A program made the position numbers and the translations under genes. From Dokdonella sp. (GTDB lineage: Bacteria; Pseudomonadota; Gammaproteobacteria; Xanthomonadales; Rhodanobacteraceae), in NCBI RefSeq assembly GCF_017744955.1, contig NZ_JAGIAG010000007.1:78416-142415 (forward strand): DNA of 64,000 bases, written 5' to 3'. Shown here in pieces: positions 14,715 through 24,185 of the stretch (positions are counted from its first letter, which is position 1; each line of letters begins with the position of its first letter). The notes under the pieces were generated by a model. It did no database searches, was not told where the DNA came from, and saw nothing but the letters and a program-made list of their open reading frames with translations.

Positions 14715-16253
14715 CTATGGCCGGGCGCGTTCCCGCGCGGGTTCCTCGCGCGGCAGGTCGGGCAGGTCGTAGCCGCCGCCGAGCGCCTTGATCAGCGTGA
14801 TCTCCGCGGCCAGGCGCTTGCCTTGCGTGTCGGCGAGCTGGGCCTCTTCGCCGAGCAGCGGGATCTGCGCCTCGAGCGCGGCGACGCGCGAGACCAGGCC
14901 GCGCTCCCTGTGCGCGTTCGCGTCGTCGGCGCCGACGCGCACCTCCCGGTATTTCTCCTGTTCGAGCCGCGCCTGTTCCTCCATGCCCTGCACGTGGTTG
15001 GCGGCGACGGCGACGTCGCGCACCGCATTGAGCACGGCCTGGTTGTACTGCTCGATCAGCGTGTTGCTGGTGGTGCGCGCCTTGCGCAGGTTGGCGTTGA
15101 GCTGGCCGCCGTCGAACAGGGGCAGGGTCAGGCCCGGCACCAGACGGAACTGGCGGCTGTCGATGTGCAGCACGTCGTCGATGCGGATCGCATTGAAGCC
15201 GAGCAGGGCCTTGATGTCGAAGCTCGGATAGAACGCGGCCCTGGCGGCGTCGATCTGGTCGAACGAGGATTCCACGTACCAGCGCAGCACGACCAGGTCC
15301 GGCCGGTGCGAGAGCAGCGCGTAGGACAGCGAGGCCGGCAGCTGCGGCTGCGGCGGCGGCAGCGGCGCGGCCTGGATCGCGGCGAAGTCCTCCGCGCCGG
15401 CGCCGACCAGCGCGCGCAGCGCTTCGCGGAAGCTGATCACCTGCGTTCGCGCCAGCGACAGCAGCTGTTCGGTCTGCAGCAACTGCTCGGAGGCCTTCGA
15501 GACCGTGGTCTGCGTGATCAGGCCGCGCGCCTTCCGCGCCTTCATCGCGGCGACCGATTCGGCGAGGATCTCGCGCGTCTGCTCGAGCAGCGCGATCTTG
15601 CGCAGCGTCGTCTGCAGGCTGAAGTAGGTCTGCGCGATGGCGGTAGCGATCTCCAGCTCCACCGCGGCCGCTTCGGCGAGCTGCGCGTTCTGCGCGCCGA
15701 TGGTGGCGTCGACGGCGGAGCGCTGCAGACCCCACAGGTCGAACACGTAACTGCCGGCGATGCCGGCCGAGGAGACGGTGCCGCTGCGCGCGCCCGAGTT
15801 GTAGCCGCCGTCGTCGAGGCCGGGCACCGGGTCGGTGATCGAGAACGGGCCGACGCGGCCGTTGGCGTCGGACCACTGCTGGTACACGCGGCCGAACGCG
15901 GCGGCCTTGAACTGCGTCGCCGCGCGCGCGCGCTGCACGTCCGCGCGCGCCTGCTCGACGCGGTCGCGCGCGACGCGCACGCCCGGCGAGTCGGCCAGGC
16001 CGCGTTCGATCAGCGCGTCGAGCTGCGCGTCGCCGTAGCGCGTCCACCAGCGCGCCGGCGGCCAGCCTTCGCGGGCGAGGCGGATGTCCTTGGCGAGATC
16101 GATCCGCTCCGGCGCGATCAGCGGCTGCGGCGCGCTGTCCTCGCGCATCAGCGCGCACGAGGACAGCATGCCGAGCAGGACGAGCAGGCCGCTCCTGATC
16201 CAGCGCGAGCGGCCCGGGCGCGGCGTGTGGAACTTCGGTGTACGACCGGTCAT
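14715..16253 (-). CDS. mdtP: Outer-membrane efflux lipoprotein, MdtP/NodT family
   Basis: This 512-residue TolC-like outer-membrane channel subunit has a lipoprotein signal (SGLLVLLGMLSSC), giving an acylated N-terminus. It has the duplicated alpha-helical barrel pattern of RND/MFS outer-membrane factors, including the LSYALLSHRPDL segment (residues ~335-350). It is the last gene of a four-gene operon, and its ATG overlaps the stop of the FUSC-type gene (ATGA). The order and sizes match E. coli mdtN-mdtO-mdtP-ytcA, where the system exports sulfa-type aromatic compounds. Export of aromatic acids or drugs is inferred from this. Confidence 0.85.
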   Translation of the reverse strand: MTGRTPKFHTPRPGRSRWIRSGLLVLLGMLSSCALMREDSAPQPLIAPERIDLAKDIRLAREGWPPARWWTRYGDAQLDALIERGLADSPGVRVARDRVEQARADVQRARAATQFKAAAFGRVYQQWSDANGRVGPFSITDPVPGLDDGGYNSGARSGTVSSAGIAGSYVFDLWGLQRSAVDATIGAQNAQLAEAAAVELEIATAIAQTYFSLQTTLRKIALLEQTREILAESVAAMKARKARGLITQTTVSKASEQLLQTEQLLSLARTQVISFREALRALVGAGAEDFAAIQAAPLPPPQPQLPASLSYALLSHRPDLVVLRWYVESSFDQIDAARAAFYPSFDIKALLGFNAIRIDDVLHIDSRQFRLVPGLTLPLFDGGQLNANLRKARTTSNTLIEQYNQAVLNAVRDVAVAANHVQGMEEQARLEQEKYREVRVGADDANAHRERGLVSRVAALEAQIPLLGEEAQLADTQGKRLAAEITLIKALGGGYDLPDLPREEPARERARP

Positions 16254-18334
16254 GGATACGCGGCTTCCCTGTGGGAGAACGACTCGTCCGTTCGCGCGGA
16301 GGACGTGGTGAGGTACTGCACGCGCGCGGCGAGCCGGTACAGCGGGCGCCGCGCGAGGTCGTAGGCGTCGTCCGCGGTGGCGGCGGGCGGCACCGGCAGC
16401 GGGCCGGCCACATCCGGCGGCAGCGCGTGGAACATGTCGCCGGTCGCGGCCAGTTCGTCGGCGTAGCGCCGCAGGCGCGCGGCGACGTCGGCCTGGGCGC
16501 GCGCCAGCGCCTCGCGCTGGGCGGCGTCGAGCATGCCGGCATGGGTGTCGAGCGCGCGGCGCAGGGCGCCGGCGTCGATCAGGATCTCGCGCGCCTGCTC
16601 GATCAGGCTCTGCAGGCGCAGCGTGGTCTCCTCGTGCTCGCCTTCGTTCTGCTGCCAGTTCGGCTCGAACGCGACGCGTGCCAGCGTTTCCTCGCAGGCG
16701 CCGAACGCCGCCCAGGCCCGCGACGCGGCGACGGGAGCGGCCAAGGCTTCGGCGTCGGAGCGGTCGCCGAGCAGCTGCGCGATGCTGCGCAACAGCGCGC
16801 CGATCTGTTGCGCCAGCGGCTTGCCTTCCGATTCCGGCCACAACAGGGTGTGCACGAGATAGGACACGGCGATGCCGAGGCCGATGCCGACCAGGCGGTC
16901 GCGGATGCCGGTGAGATCGGTGCTGGCGGAGAAATCGCCGAGGGTCGCCAGCGAGAAGGTGAACATGATCTGCATGCCGGCGTAGCTGATGCGTTCGGAG
17001 CCGGCCGAGAGATACGCCGACGCCGCCAGCACCGGCAGCGAGATCGACAGCAGGCCGAAGAGAGAGTCCAGCTGCGGAATCAGGAACACGGTGAACGACA
17101 GCGCGAGCGCGCCGCCGATCAGCGCGCCGATCACGCGCAGGCGGCCCTTGCGGCTGGAGGCGCCGAGCGAAGGCTGCGCCACGATCAGGCAGGTCATCAT
17201 GACGGTGTGGATGCCGGTCCAGTCCACGCCGACGTAGAAGACGTAGCAGATCATCATCGCCAGCAGGGTCTTCAGCGCGAACTGCACGTAGACCGGGTTG
17301 CTGCGCGCGTCGGCGGCGAGCAGGCCGCCCTTCGGCTCGGCGGCCGCGGCGGCGGCCGGCGCGCTGCGCTCGGACAGCGCGCGCAGCGTGTGCCACATCT
17401 CCGCGCGCGGCGAGTGCGATGCGGCGTCGTCCGGTATGGTGAAGCCGTGCAGGTCGAACGGCGTTTCGGCCTGGATGCATTCGTCGAGCCGCCGCACGGC
17501 GGCGCGCAGCGCGGCGATCGACGCGGTCGCCGCCGCGGTGCCGGCCGGCTGCAGGTGCAGGGCCTGCTCGCGGAGTGACGACAGCGCCGCGGCAAGCACC
17601 AGATGGCGCGCCTGGCCGCTCTGGAACGCCTTGTCGCGCATCCAGGCGAAACGCAGCAGCTTCTGCACGGCGAGCACGCCGCGCGGCAGGTCGTCCGGAT
17701 CGAGCGCGGGCGCGTCGCTGCGCTCGCCCGCGGCGCGCGCGAGTTCGCCGTCGACCTGCAGCAGCTGGCGATGGACCTCGGCCTTCAATTGCCGCAGCGG
17801 CTCGGCCGGCAGCAGCAGCGAGTTGATCAGCATGCAGACCATCAGCGGGTAGATCGCGGCGATCCACGCCCACAGGATCGCGCGCACCACCAGTTCGGGG
17901 CTGCCGATCAGGTCGAAATAGCCCTGCACCGCGGTGATCACGGTGGCGACGATGTAGAACACCGGGCCGAGCTTGGAGGCGCGCATCAGGAACAGGCAGC
18001 CGAACAGCAGCACGGCCACCATCACGATGCGCCAGGCCGGATAGCCGAAGGTGAACTTCGCCAGCAGGATCGCCGCGGCGATCGCCAGCGTGATGCCGAG
18101 GAACATCATCAGCCCGACCAGCCGGGTCAGCACGAGGTTCGCCTGCGTGGCGAAGAAGACGACGAACAGCGACACCGCCAGGAACGGCACCTGCAGCGCC
18201 TGCGACGCGACGATCACGATCGCGCACGACAGCAGGCAGCGCAGCGCGATGTTCCAGCGCCCGGGATAGGCGCGCAGTTCCGCGGCGAGGGAGTGCGCCG
18301 GCGCCGCCCGCTCGCTGGCGGTCGTCCCGCTCAT
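16250..18334 (-). CDS. mdtO: FUSC-family inner-membrane transporter, MdtO/AaeB-like
   Basis: A 694-residue membrane protein. Two blocks of hydrophobic helices (residues ~25-195 and ~340-505) flank and follow a soluble helical region, the layout of FUSC/aromatic acid exporter proteins (E. coli MdtO is 683 residues). It is the presumed inner-membrane pump component working with the HlyD-type adaptor encoded just upstream and the outer-membrane factor overlapping its stop. The start at 18334 begins one base after the adaptor gene's stop. The substrate is unknown. Confidence 0.85.
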   Translation of the reverse strand: MSGTTASERAAPAHSLAAELRAYPGRWNIALRCLLSCAIVIVASQALQVPFLAVSLFVVFFATQANLVLTRLVGLMMFLGITLAIAAAILLAKFTFGYPAWRIVMVAVLLFGCLFLMRASKLGPVFYIVATVITAVQGYFDLIGSPELVVRAILWAWIAAIYPLMVCMLINSLLLPAEPLRQLKAEVHRQLLQVDGELARAAGERSDAPALDPDDLPRGVLAVQKLLRFAWMRDKAFQSGQARHLVLAAALSSLREQALHLQPAGTAAATASIAALRAAVRRLDECIQAETPFDLHGFTIPDDAASHSPRAEMWHTLRALSERSAPAAAAAAEPKGGLLAADARSNPVYVQFALKTLLAMMICYVFYVGVDWTGIHTVMMTCLIVAQPSLGASSRKGRLRVIGALIGGALALSFTVFLIPQLDSLFGLLSISLPVLAASAYLSAGSERISYAGMQIMFTFSLATLGDFSASTDLTGIRDRLVGIGLGIAVSYLVHTLLWPESEGKPLAQQIGALLRSIAQLLGDRSDAEALAAPVAASRAWAAFGACEETLARVAFEPNWQQNEGEHEETTLRLQSLIEQAREILIDAGALRRALDTHAGMLDAAQREALARAQADVAARLRRYADELAATGDMFHALPPDVAGPLPVPPAATADDAYDLARRPLYRLAARVQYLTTSSARTDESFSHREAAYP

Positions 18335-18335
18335 C

Positions 18336-19391
18336 TCAGGTTCCGGCCGCCGCCTGCGAACGCGCCTCGCCGCGATGCAGGATCGCCACCGCCGACGCGC
18401 CGAGGCGGAACAGCCCCGCGTCGGGCTTTTCGATCCTGATCTTGACCGGGAAGCGCTGTGAGACGTGCACCCAGTTGATCGTCCTCGACACGCGCGGCAG
18501 GCCGTCCAGCCAGGTGCCGCCGTCGGTCGGGGTGACGCCGTAACCGACCGAATCGACCGTGCCTTCGAAGCGCCGGCCGCTGTCGCTCATTAGGTACACG
18601 GTGCAGCGCGTGCCGGGCCGGATGTCCTTCAGGTCGGTCTCGCGGAAATTGGCGACGACGAACCATTCGTCGGTGGCGATCAGGGTAAACACCGGCTTGG
18701 CCGGCGAGGCATACTGCCCGGCCTGGGTGTCGAGCGAGACGATGCGGCCGTTGAACGGCGCGCGCACCGTGGCGTATTCCACGCGCAGTTCCGCCTCGGC
18801 GACCTGCGCTTGCGCCGCCGCCTTCTGCGCCACCAGCGCGTCGACGCCGCTGACCGCGGCGGCGGCCTGCCGCGACTGCAGCAGCACCGCGTCGAGCTGC
18901 GCCTGCGTGGCGCGCTGCGCGGTGCGCGCCTTGTCGATGTCTTCCGGCGAGGCGTAGCCCTGGCCGAGCAGCGGTTCGAGGCGGCGCAGGGTGTCGGCGG
19001 CCTGCTTGGCGTTGGCGCGCGCCGCGGCGACCGAGGCGGCCACCGACTGCGCGTTGTACTGCTGCGCGTCGACCGTGCGCTGGGTCAGTTCGATCTGCTT
19101 GTCGAGTGCGTCGAGCTGCGCCTTGGCCTGCGCCAGCGTGGCCTCGAACGGGCGCGGGTCGAGACGGAACAGGAGATCGCCCTTGCGCACTTCCTGGTTG
19201 TCGCGCACCGGCATCTCGACGATGCGCCCGGCGACTTCCGGCACGACGTTGATCTTGTCGGCGTAGACGTAGGCGTCGTCGGTCTTCGGCGAGCGGTCGA
19301 CCATCCACAGCGCGGCGACCAGCAGCACCAGCGCCAGCAGCGCGATCAGCAGGGCGGGAAGCTTGCTCTTCTTGGAAGCGGGCGTAGTCAT
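18336..19391 (-). CDS. mdtN: HlyD/EmrA-type membrane fusion protein, MdtN-like
   Basis: A 351-residue periplasmic adaptor with a single N-terminal membrane anchor (LPALLIALLALVLLVAALW, residues ~11-30). It has a split lipoyl domain (VVPEVAGRIVEMPVRDNQEV, ~48-67, closing near NGRIVSLDTQAGQYASP), a central coiled coil rich in Ala, Gln and Lys (~80-200), and a C-terminal beta-barrel (NFRETDLKDIRPG). It bridges the FUSC-type pump and the outer-membrane factor. It lies 13 bases after the ytcA-like gene in one transcript. Confidence 0.9.
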   Translation of the reverse strand: MTTPASKKSKLPALLIALLALVLLVAALWMVDRSPKTDDAYVYADKINVVPEVAGRIVEMPVRDNQEVRKGDLLFRLDPRPFEATLAQAKAQLDALDKQIELTQRTVDAQQYNAQSVAASVAAARANAKQAADTLRRLEPLLGQGYASPEDIDKARTAQRATQAQLDAVLLQSRQAAAAVSGVDALVAQKAAAQAQVAEAELRVEYATVRAPFNGRIVSLDTQAGQYASPAKPVFTLIATDEWFVVANFRETDLKDIRPGTRCTVYLMSDSGRRFEGTVDSVGYGVTPTDGGTWLDGLPRVSRTINWVHVSQRFPVKIRIEKPDAGLFRLGASAVAILHRGEARSQAAAGT

Positions 19392-19404
19392 GGGTCCGTT
19401 CCGG

Positions 19405-19710
19405 TCATTGGTGGAAGACGAGCAGCCAGATCAGCACGGCGAAGATCGCCGTCAGCGCCGGATAGCTCAGCGGCAACGGTTCCAGCACGGCCACGCGCTT
19501 GTTCGCGGCGAGCGACAGGTGCACCGCCACCGTGGCGATCACGCCGCCGGCCATGCAGAACAGCCAGTCGGGAAAGCCGGCGCCGAACAGCACGATCGAC
19601 GGCGCCATGCGGCAGCCGGCAAGAGGCAGCGCGGCGAGCAGCAGTGCCGCCGGGCCGAAGAGGTGTGCGCGGCGACTGCCGCCGCGGCGGTCTCGCTCAG
19701 GACATGTCAT
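19405..19710 (-). CDS. ytcA: YtcA-family small membrane lipoprotein
   Basis: A 101-residue protein with a lipobox (LAALPLAGC) followed by two hydrophobic helices (DWLFCMAGGVIATVAVHL and YPALTAIFAVLIWLLVF). E. coli YtcA (91 residues) is encoded next to mdtNOP, and the same linkage here supports the name. Its role in the exporter is not established. The start at 19710 has GGGGAACG just upstream. This is the first gene of the operon, and a TAGCAT sequence at 19749-19744 could be the -10 element. Confidence 0.78.
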   Translation of the reverse strand: MTCPERDRRGGSRRAHLFGPAALLLAALPLAGCRMAPSIVLFGAGFPDWLFCMAGGVIATVAVHLSLAANKRVAVLEPLPLSYPALTAIFAVLIWLLVFHQ

Positions 19711-19823
19711 CGTTCCCCGTCCATTCTCGTCCTCGCGTTTCCTATGCTAAGCGACGACGCGCCATTCCGGCGCGCAGCGCTGCGACGGCGTCGCCGCCGC
19801 GCCGGCTTCCGCACACGGTTTCC

Positions 19824-21350
19824 TCACATCGTCAGCCATTCCGGTTTCGAGGAACCCCTCGGGACCAGAATGGTGCGGTCGAAATGCCAGGGCGTTCTGG
19901 ACAGTACCGCCTGGTCGGTGATGCCCTGGTAGGTGCCGAGCGGCGTTTCCGCGACGAAGGTGTCCGGCGCTACGTAGGCGTGCTCGTCGCTGGAGCCGGC
20001 CGTCTCGGCGGCATAGCGCTTGTCGAAGATGCCGAGCGCGAGCTGCCAGAGCACGGTGCGCGTCAGCGACACCACCACGCGGTAGCTGCCGCCCTCGGCG
20101 GCGCGGCGACGCAGCGCGGAGAGCACGCCGACGGTGCCGAGCCAGCCGGCCACGTAATCGCAGATCGGCACGATCGGCGGTTGCTTCGGCTGCCCGATCG
20201 TGCCCTCGATCGCGAACAGGCCGGTGACGGCGGCGCCGATCTCGTCGAAGCCGGGCCGGTTCGACCACGGGCCGTGCTCGCCGTGCAGCACCACGCTGAC
20301 ATGCACCAGGCCGGGACGTTGTTCGGCGAGCGTTTCGGCGTCCATGCCGTGATGGCGCAGGAAGCCGGGGCGCTTGTTGGCGAAGAACACGTCGGCAGTG
20401 TCGATCAGCTCGCGGAAGCGTCGGCGGTCCTCCGGCGCGTCGCCGAGCACCGTCGAGCGCATGCCGACCTGGGTGGTCCAGAAGAAGCTCTCGATCTCGG
20501 TGTCGTTGGGACGCCAGACATTGAGCACGTCGGCGCCGTACAGGGCGAGGTCGCGGCCAATCGCGGCGCCGGCGATGACGTGCCCGAAACCCATCGCGCG
20601 AATGCCCTCCAGCGGTTTCACGGCATTCCTGCTGAATGGCATCGGCTCGGATTCGCCGATCTTCTCGACCTGGACCAGCGGCATCTTCGACAGCACTTCG
20701 CTGTACTGCCGCTCGCGGCGGAATTCCTCGTTGGTGCGCACCATGCCGAGCACGATGCCCCGTTCGGCGGCGGCGTTCTCCAGTTCGAGCGCGTTCCATT
20801 GCAGCACGGCGTTGCGCACCGATTCGGTGCTGTCGCTGCAGCGCAGGAAGTTAAGCGTGCGGTGACGCAGTGCGGGGTAGAAGTTCAGCGGCAGAACGTG
20901 GCGGCCGTCGCGCGTCTCGTGGAACAGCGGCATCTTCACGAACGGGTTGTATTCGTCCGCGCCCATCGCCGGCGGGCGGCCGTTGATCAACTCCCACTTG
21001 CCTTCGAAGAAGCAGCAGAAGCGGCGCAGCGCCTTGCGCACGTCGACGTGGACGTCCTGCTCGATACCGGTGCGCTCCTTGAACAGCGTGGCCGCGGCGA
21101 CGGTCTTCGCCGCCAGGCCTATTGCCGACATCGTGCCGAAGCGGATCGGACTCGGTAGGATCGGATCGGCACCGTAGAAGCTGAGCGTGCCGCCGAGGTC
21201 GGCCACGCGCATGCCGACGTCGCCGAGCACCTCGTCGACGCCGCCGTGCAGGTCGAACGCGGAATCCGTCGCCGGCTGGGACAATTTCGTCCGCAGCGTT
21301 CCGGAGAGACGGTCGGTGGGCGAGTTCGTGGGGGAAGAGACGATGCTCAT
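19824..21350 (-). CDS. CaiB/BaiF (family III) CoA-transferase, one-and-a-half domain form
   Basis: A 508-residue protein, longer than the usual 380-440. The canonical opening of the family (PLEGIRAMGFGHVIAG ... LYGADVLNVWRP, then DVFFANKRPGFLRHHG) begins only at residue ~250. Residues 1-240 resemble the normal C-terminal half (IEQDVHVDVRKAL ... YNPFVKMPLF). The order of halves is therefore C-like then N-like, with a further short C-like end. Such enzymes move CoA between carboxylic acids. Next to a carnitine/3-hydroxyacyl-CoA dehydrogenase-like gene, a role in degrading a short beta-hydroxy acid or carnitine-like compound is plausible. The substrate is unknown. Confidence 0.82.
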   Translation of the reverse strand: MSIVSSPTNSPTDRLSGTLRTKLSQPATDSAFDLHGGVDEVLGDVGMRVADLGGTLSFYGADPILPSPIRFGTMSAIGLAAKTVAAATLFKERTGIEQDVHVDVRKALRRFCCFFEGKWELINGRPPAMGADEYNPFVKMPLFHETRDGRHVLPLNFYPALRHRTLNFLRCSDSTESVRNAVLQWNALELENAAAERGIVLGMVRTNEEFRRERQYSEVLSKMPLVQVEKIGESEPMPFSRNAVKPLEGIRAMGFGHVIAGAAIGRDLALYGADVLNVWRPNDTEIESFFWTTQVGMRSTVLGDAPEDRRRFRELIDTADVFFANKRPGFLRHHGMDAETLAEQRPGLVHVSVVLHGEHGPWSNRPGFDEIGAAVTGLFAIEGTIGQPKQPPIVPICDYVAGWLGTVGVLSALRRRAAEGGSYRVVVSLTRTVLWQLALGIFDKRYAAETAGSSDEHAYVAPDTFVAETPLGTYQGITDQAVLSRTPWHFDRTILVPRGSSKPEWLTM

Positions 21351-21419
21351 GAGCGATTCCCTTGGTGTTGGACGGCTGAGGAAAAGGCATCGCGCGCGGC
21401 GGCGCGGCGGGAGACTCGC

Positions 21420-22352
21420 CTACGGACGCAGCGGCATTTCCACGTACGCGACGCCGGTCAGGTTTCCCTGCGCGGCGAGCAGGGTCTTGTGGTCGGAGCC
21501 GTCGAGGTTCGCGCTGTAGAGCGAGCCGGCGAGATCGGTGATGAACATCCGCCCATGCTTCAGGTCCAGCGACAGCCCGATCGCCTCCATCAGGTGCGTG
21601 ACGAGAATTTCCGGCTCGACTTTCCTGCCGGGCACCGGATCCATCGGCGCACGGTTGACCGTGTTGCCGCGCGGCGGGTCGCCGCGGTCGGTCCAATAGA
21701 GCATCCGGTTGGCCGGATCGAGGTCCAGGTCGATCGGTTCGGGCAGGCCATCGAACAGGAGTTCGATGTCGTCGCGCGTGGCGGCCGTCCGTCCCGTCGG
21801 CATCTGGATGTCGGCGCGGAAGATGCGTCCTTGGCCGGCGTTGTCGTCGCCCTTCTGGGTCCAGTAGAACTTGCCGCCCGCGTGGTCGACGGCGATGCCG
21901 ACGCACCAGTTCCTCGCGTCGAGCCGGTCGCTCTCGCTGGAACCGGTCTGCACCAGCGTCTCGAGCTGCGAGCCGTCGGCGTTGCAGCGCATCACGCGCA
22001 TGCCTTCGCGGTCCGACCAGTACAGCTTTCGATCGGTCGGTTCGAAGACCATCTGTTTCGGCGTGAACGTGCCACCTTGCGGAACGATCACCGTGACGTT
22101 GCCGCCGTCCAGATCGGAGCGATGGATGGAGCCGTCGTTGGCCTTCGGGTTGATCCCCATGTTGGTCCAGTACAGGTGGCCCTTGGTCGGATCCACGGTC
22201 AGCCCGTCGGGCAGCTTGCGGCCTTCGCTGACCAGGGTCTTGAGATCGGATCCGTCGGTATTGGCGGAAAGAATCCGGCCGCCGCCCAGATCCAGGAAGA
22301 ACACGCGTTCCATCGTGCGTGCGGTCTGCTCGTCGCCAAGCTGCGAATTCAT
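21420..22352 (-). CDS. YWTD-repeat (LDL-receptor class B-like) beta-propeller protein
   Basis: This 310-residue protein contains repeated blades of the type DP-x(5)-LYWTD (HLYWTNMG, KLYWSDREG, KFYWTQKGD, MLYWTDRGD), the signature of six-bladed LDL-receptor YWTD propellers. There is no signal peptide, so it is predicted to be cytoplasmic. It sits between the dehydrogenase (28 bases upstream) and CoA-transferase (69 bases downstream) genes in one apparent operon. It might be a lactonase-like or binding propeller serving that pathway, but no catalytic metal-site residues were identified. Confidence 0.8.
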   Translation of the reverse strand: MNSQLGDEQTARTMERVFFLDLGGGRILSANTDGSDLKTLVSEGRKLPDGLTVDPTKGHLYWTNMGINPKANDGSIHRSDLDGGNVTVIVPQGGTFTPKQMVFEPTDRKLYWSDREGMRVMRCNADGSQLETLVQTGSSESDRLDARNWCVGIAVDHAGGKFYWTQKGDDNAGQGRIFRADIQMPTGRTAATRDDIELLFDGLPEPIDLDLDPANRMLYWTDRGDPPRGNTVNRAPMDPVPGRKVEPEILVTHLMEAIGLSLDLKHGRMFITDLAGSLYSANLDGSDHKTLLAAQGNLTGVAYVEMPLRP

Positions 22353-22380
22353 GTCGTCGTTCTCCTGCGTTCGTTTCGCT

Positions 22381-23325
22381 TCAGGCCAGCCCGTGCTCTT
22401 TGCGCAGCGCCAGAAGGCCGATCAACACGCGGTTCTCCTCGTCGGTCAGCTCGGCGACGGAGCGGCCGCCGGCCTGTTTCAGCACGCCTTCGAGGATGGT
22501 TTGCTTGAGTGCGTCGTCGACGTCCGGAGTGCCGAGTGCCTGCATCATTCCCGTCAGCGGGCCCATCAGGTGATCCATGAAATGCTGGATGCCACCGACG
22601 CCGCCGCCGAGATGCCACTGCAGACTCTGGCCCATGCAGCCCCAGCGCATGCCGGGGCCGTAGCTGACCGCGGCGTCGCAGTCCTCGACGCTGAGTACGC
22701 CCTGCTGCACCAGATAGAGCATTTCCTTGTAGAGCGCCGCCTGCAGCCGGTTGGCGACGTGTCCGGGCAGCGCCTTGCGCAGGCGGATCGCCTTCTTGCC
22801 GATCGCATCGTAGAACTGCATTGCGTTTTCGATGGTCTGCTCGGAGGTCTTCGCGCCGCCGACCACTTCGACCAGAGGAATGACGTGCGGCGGATTGAAC
22901 GGATGGCCGATCACGCAGCGTTCCGGATGGGCGCATTCGGCCTGGATCACATCCATGGTCAGGCCCGACGAGCTGGATGCGAGGATCGCCGCCTTCGGCG
23001 CGTACGCGTCGATCTGGGCGAAGAACTTGGCCTTGAAGTCGGGCCGTTCCGGACCGTTCTCCTGCACGAAGTCGACGCCGTCGAGTCCCCGCTGCAGATC
23101 GGCGGTGAACGTGAGCCGTTCGCGGCTGGCGCCGGGGGACAGGCCGATCTGCTGCAGGATCGGCCACTCCCTTTCGATGTACCGACGCAGCGCGTCTTCT
23201 GCGTTGGGCGCGGGATCGATCGCGATCACGTCGAAACCGCGCGCCAGATAGAACGCGGTCCAACTCGAACCGATGACGCCGGTGCCGACGATCGCGATGC
23301 GTTTGACGGATGTTGCGAAAGACAT
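22381..23325 (-). CDS. 3-hydroxyacyl-CoA dehydrogenase family protein, carnitine 3-dehydrogenase-like
   Basis: A 314-residue NAD-dependent dehydrogenase. The N-terminal Rossmann motif is GTGVIG (residues ~14-19), and the catalytic His-Glu region is IGHPFNPPHVIPLVEVVGG (~137-155). Length and sequence style (VIGSSWTAFYLARGFDVIAIDP) suit the single-function, L-carnitine dehydrogenase-like branch rather than a FadB fusion. It is the first gene of the operon with the YWTD propeller and CoA-transferase genes. AAGGAGATCC lies just upstream of the start. The actual substrate is uncertain. Confidence 0.85.
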   Translation of the reverse strand: MSFATSVKRIAIVGTGVIGSSWTAFYLARGFDVIAIDPAPNAEDALRRYIEREWPILQQIGLSPGASRERLTFTADLQRGLDGVDFVQENGPERPDFKAKFFAQIDAYAPKAAILASSSSGLTMDVIQAECAHPERCVIGHPFNPPHVIPLVEVVGGAKTSEQTIENAMQFYDAIGKKAIRLRKALPGHVANRLQAALYKEMLYLVQQGVLSVEDCDAAVSYGPGMRWGCMGQSLQWHLGGGVGGIQHFMDHLMGPLTGMMQALGTPDVDDALKQTILEGVLKQAGGRSVAELTDEENRVLIGLLALRKEHGLA

Positions 23326-23424
23326 GTTCGGATCTCCTTGGGGGCCTTCCGGCGGGGCGTTGCCCGAACGGGGCTCAACGGCGCGGCAGGCTGGGCGAAT
23401 GGCTGCGGAAGCGTCGTCGTGGTT

Positions 23425-24090
23425 TCAGGCGCGGTTGGTCTGTTCGATCGAGAAACTCTCGACGTGCGGAATGCCCGGCAGCTCCCCGGCCACGCGCGAG
23501 ATGAATTCGCCGCGCGTCATCGAATCGGTGATCACCAGGAAGCGGAACTGGAAGGCGCCTTCCTCGTAGGTCACCGACAGGCTGTCGGTGACCATCGCCA
23601 AGCCGTGGTCGTGCAGGAACGCGTGCACGCCGCCTTCCTGCGGGCGGTGCCCCTGGCGGTAGCGCAGCGAAACCTCCAGCGCGATCTGCACGCGGAGGCG
23701 GCGTTCCATGCGCGGCACCAGCACCATGCAGGCGATGAACAGCGCCGTGACGCAGGCGGCCGCGACGTAGTGGCCGAGTCCGACCAGGATGCCGATTGCG
23801 GCCGAGGACCAGACCGACGCCGCCGTGGTGAGGCCGCGGATGCTGGTGCCGCTCTTGACGATGATGCCGGCGCCCAGAAAGCCGATGCCGGTCAGGATGC
23901 TGCCGACGAAGTTGGTCAGCTGGCCGGACGCAGCCGTCAGCGCGCACGCGGCCGTGCACACCAGGCAATAGACCTGGGTGCCGGCGGCGCGCCCGTGCGA
24001 ATAGCGCTCGTAGCCGAGCAGCCAGCCGAGGAACAACGCCAGCAGCACGTGCGCGACGATCGGGAAATCGGACGACAGGATGGGCGTCAT
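23425..24090 (-). CDS. MgtC/SapB family membrane protein
   Basis: A 221-residue protein. The N-terminal half has several membrane helices and the family signatures GWLLGYERYSHGRAAGTQVYC and LTGIGFLGAGIIVKSGTSI. The C-terminal ~85 residues form a soluble ACT-like domain (LRVQIALEVSLRYRQG onward). MgtC proteins help cells survive low magnesium and affect ATP synthase activity in pathogens; the role here is inferred. I chose ATG 24090, preceded by CGGGAG. An in-frame ATG at 24189 would add 33 residues and overlaps the stop of a 39-codon leader frame. A candidate ECF-type promoter lies at 24368-24342, giving a leader of about 250 bases. Confidence 0.85.
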   Translation of the reverse strand: MTPILSSDFPIVAHVLLALFLGWLLGYERYSHGRAAGTQVYCLVCTAACALTAASGQLTNFVGSILTGIGFLGAGIIVKSGTSIRGLTTAASVWSSAAIGILVGLGHYVAAACVTALFIACMVLVPRMERRLRVQIALEVSLRYRQGHRPQEGGVHAFLHDHGLAMVTDSLSVTYEEGAFQFRFLVITDSMTRGEFISRVAGELPGIPHVESFSIEQTNRA

Positions 24091-24185
24091 CGTGCCGCGC
24101 TCCCGCTCCGGCCGTGCCCGCCGGTGCTGTGCTCGCGCCGGTCGGCGCGCGTGGCGGAAAGCCGGCCGAGCTGCCGCAAGGTCGC

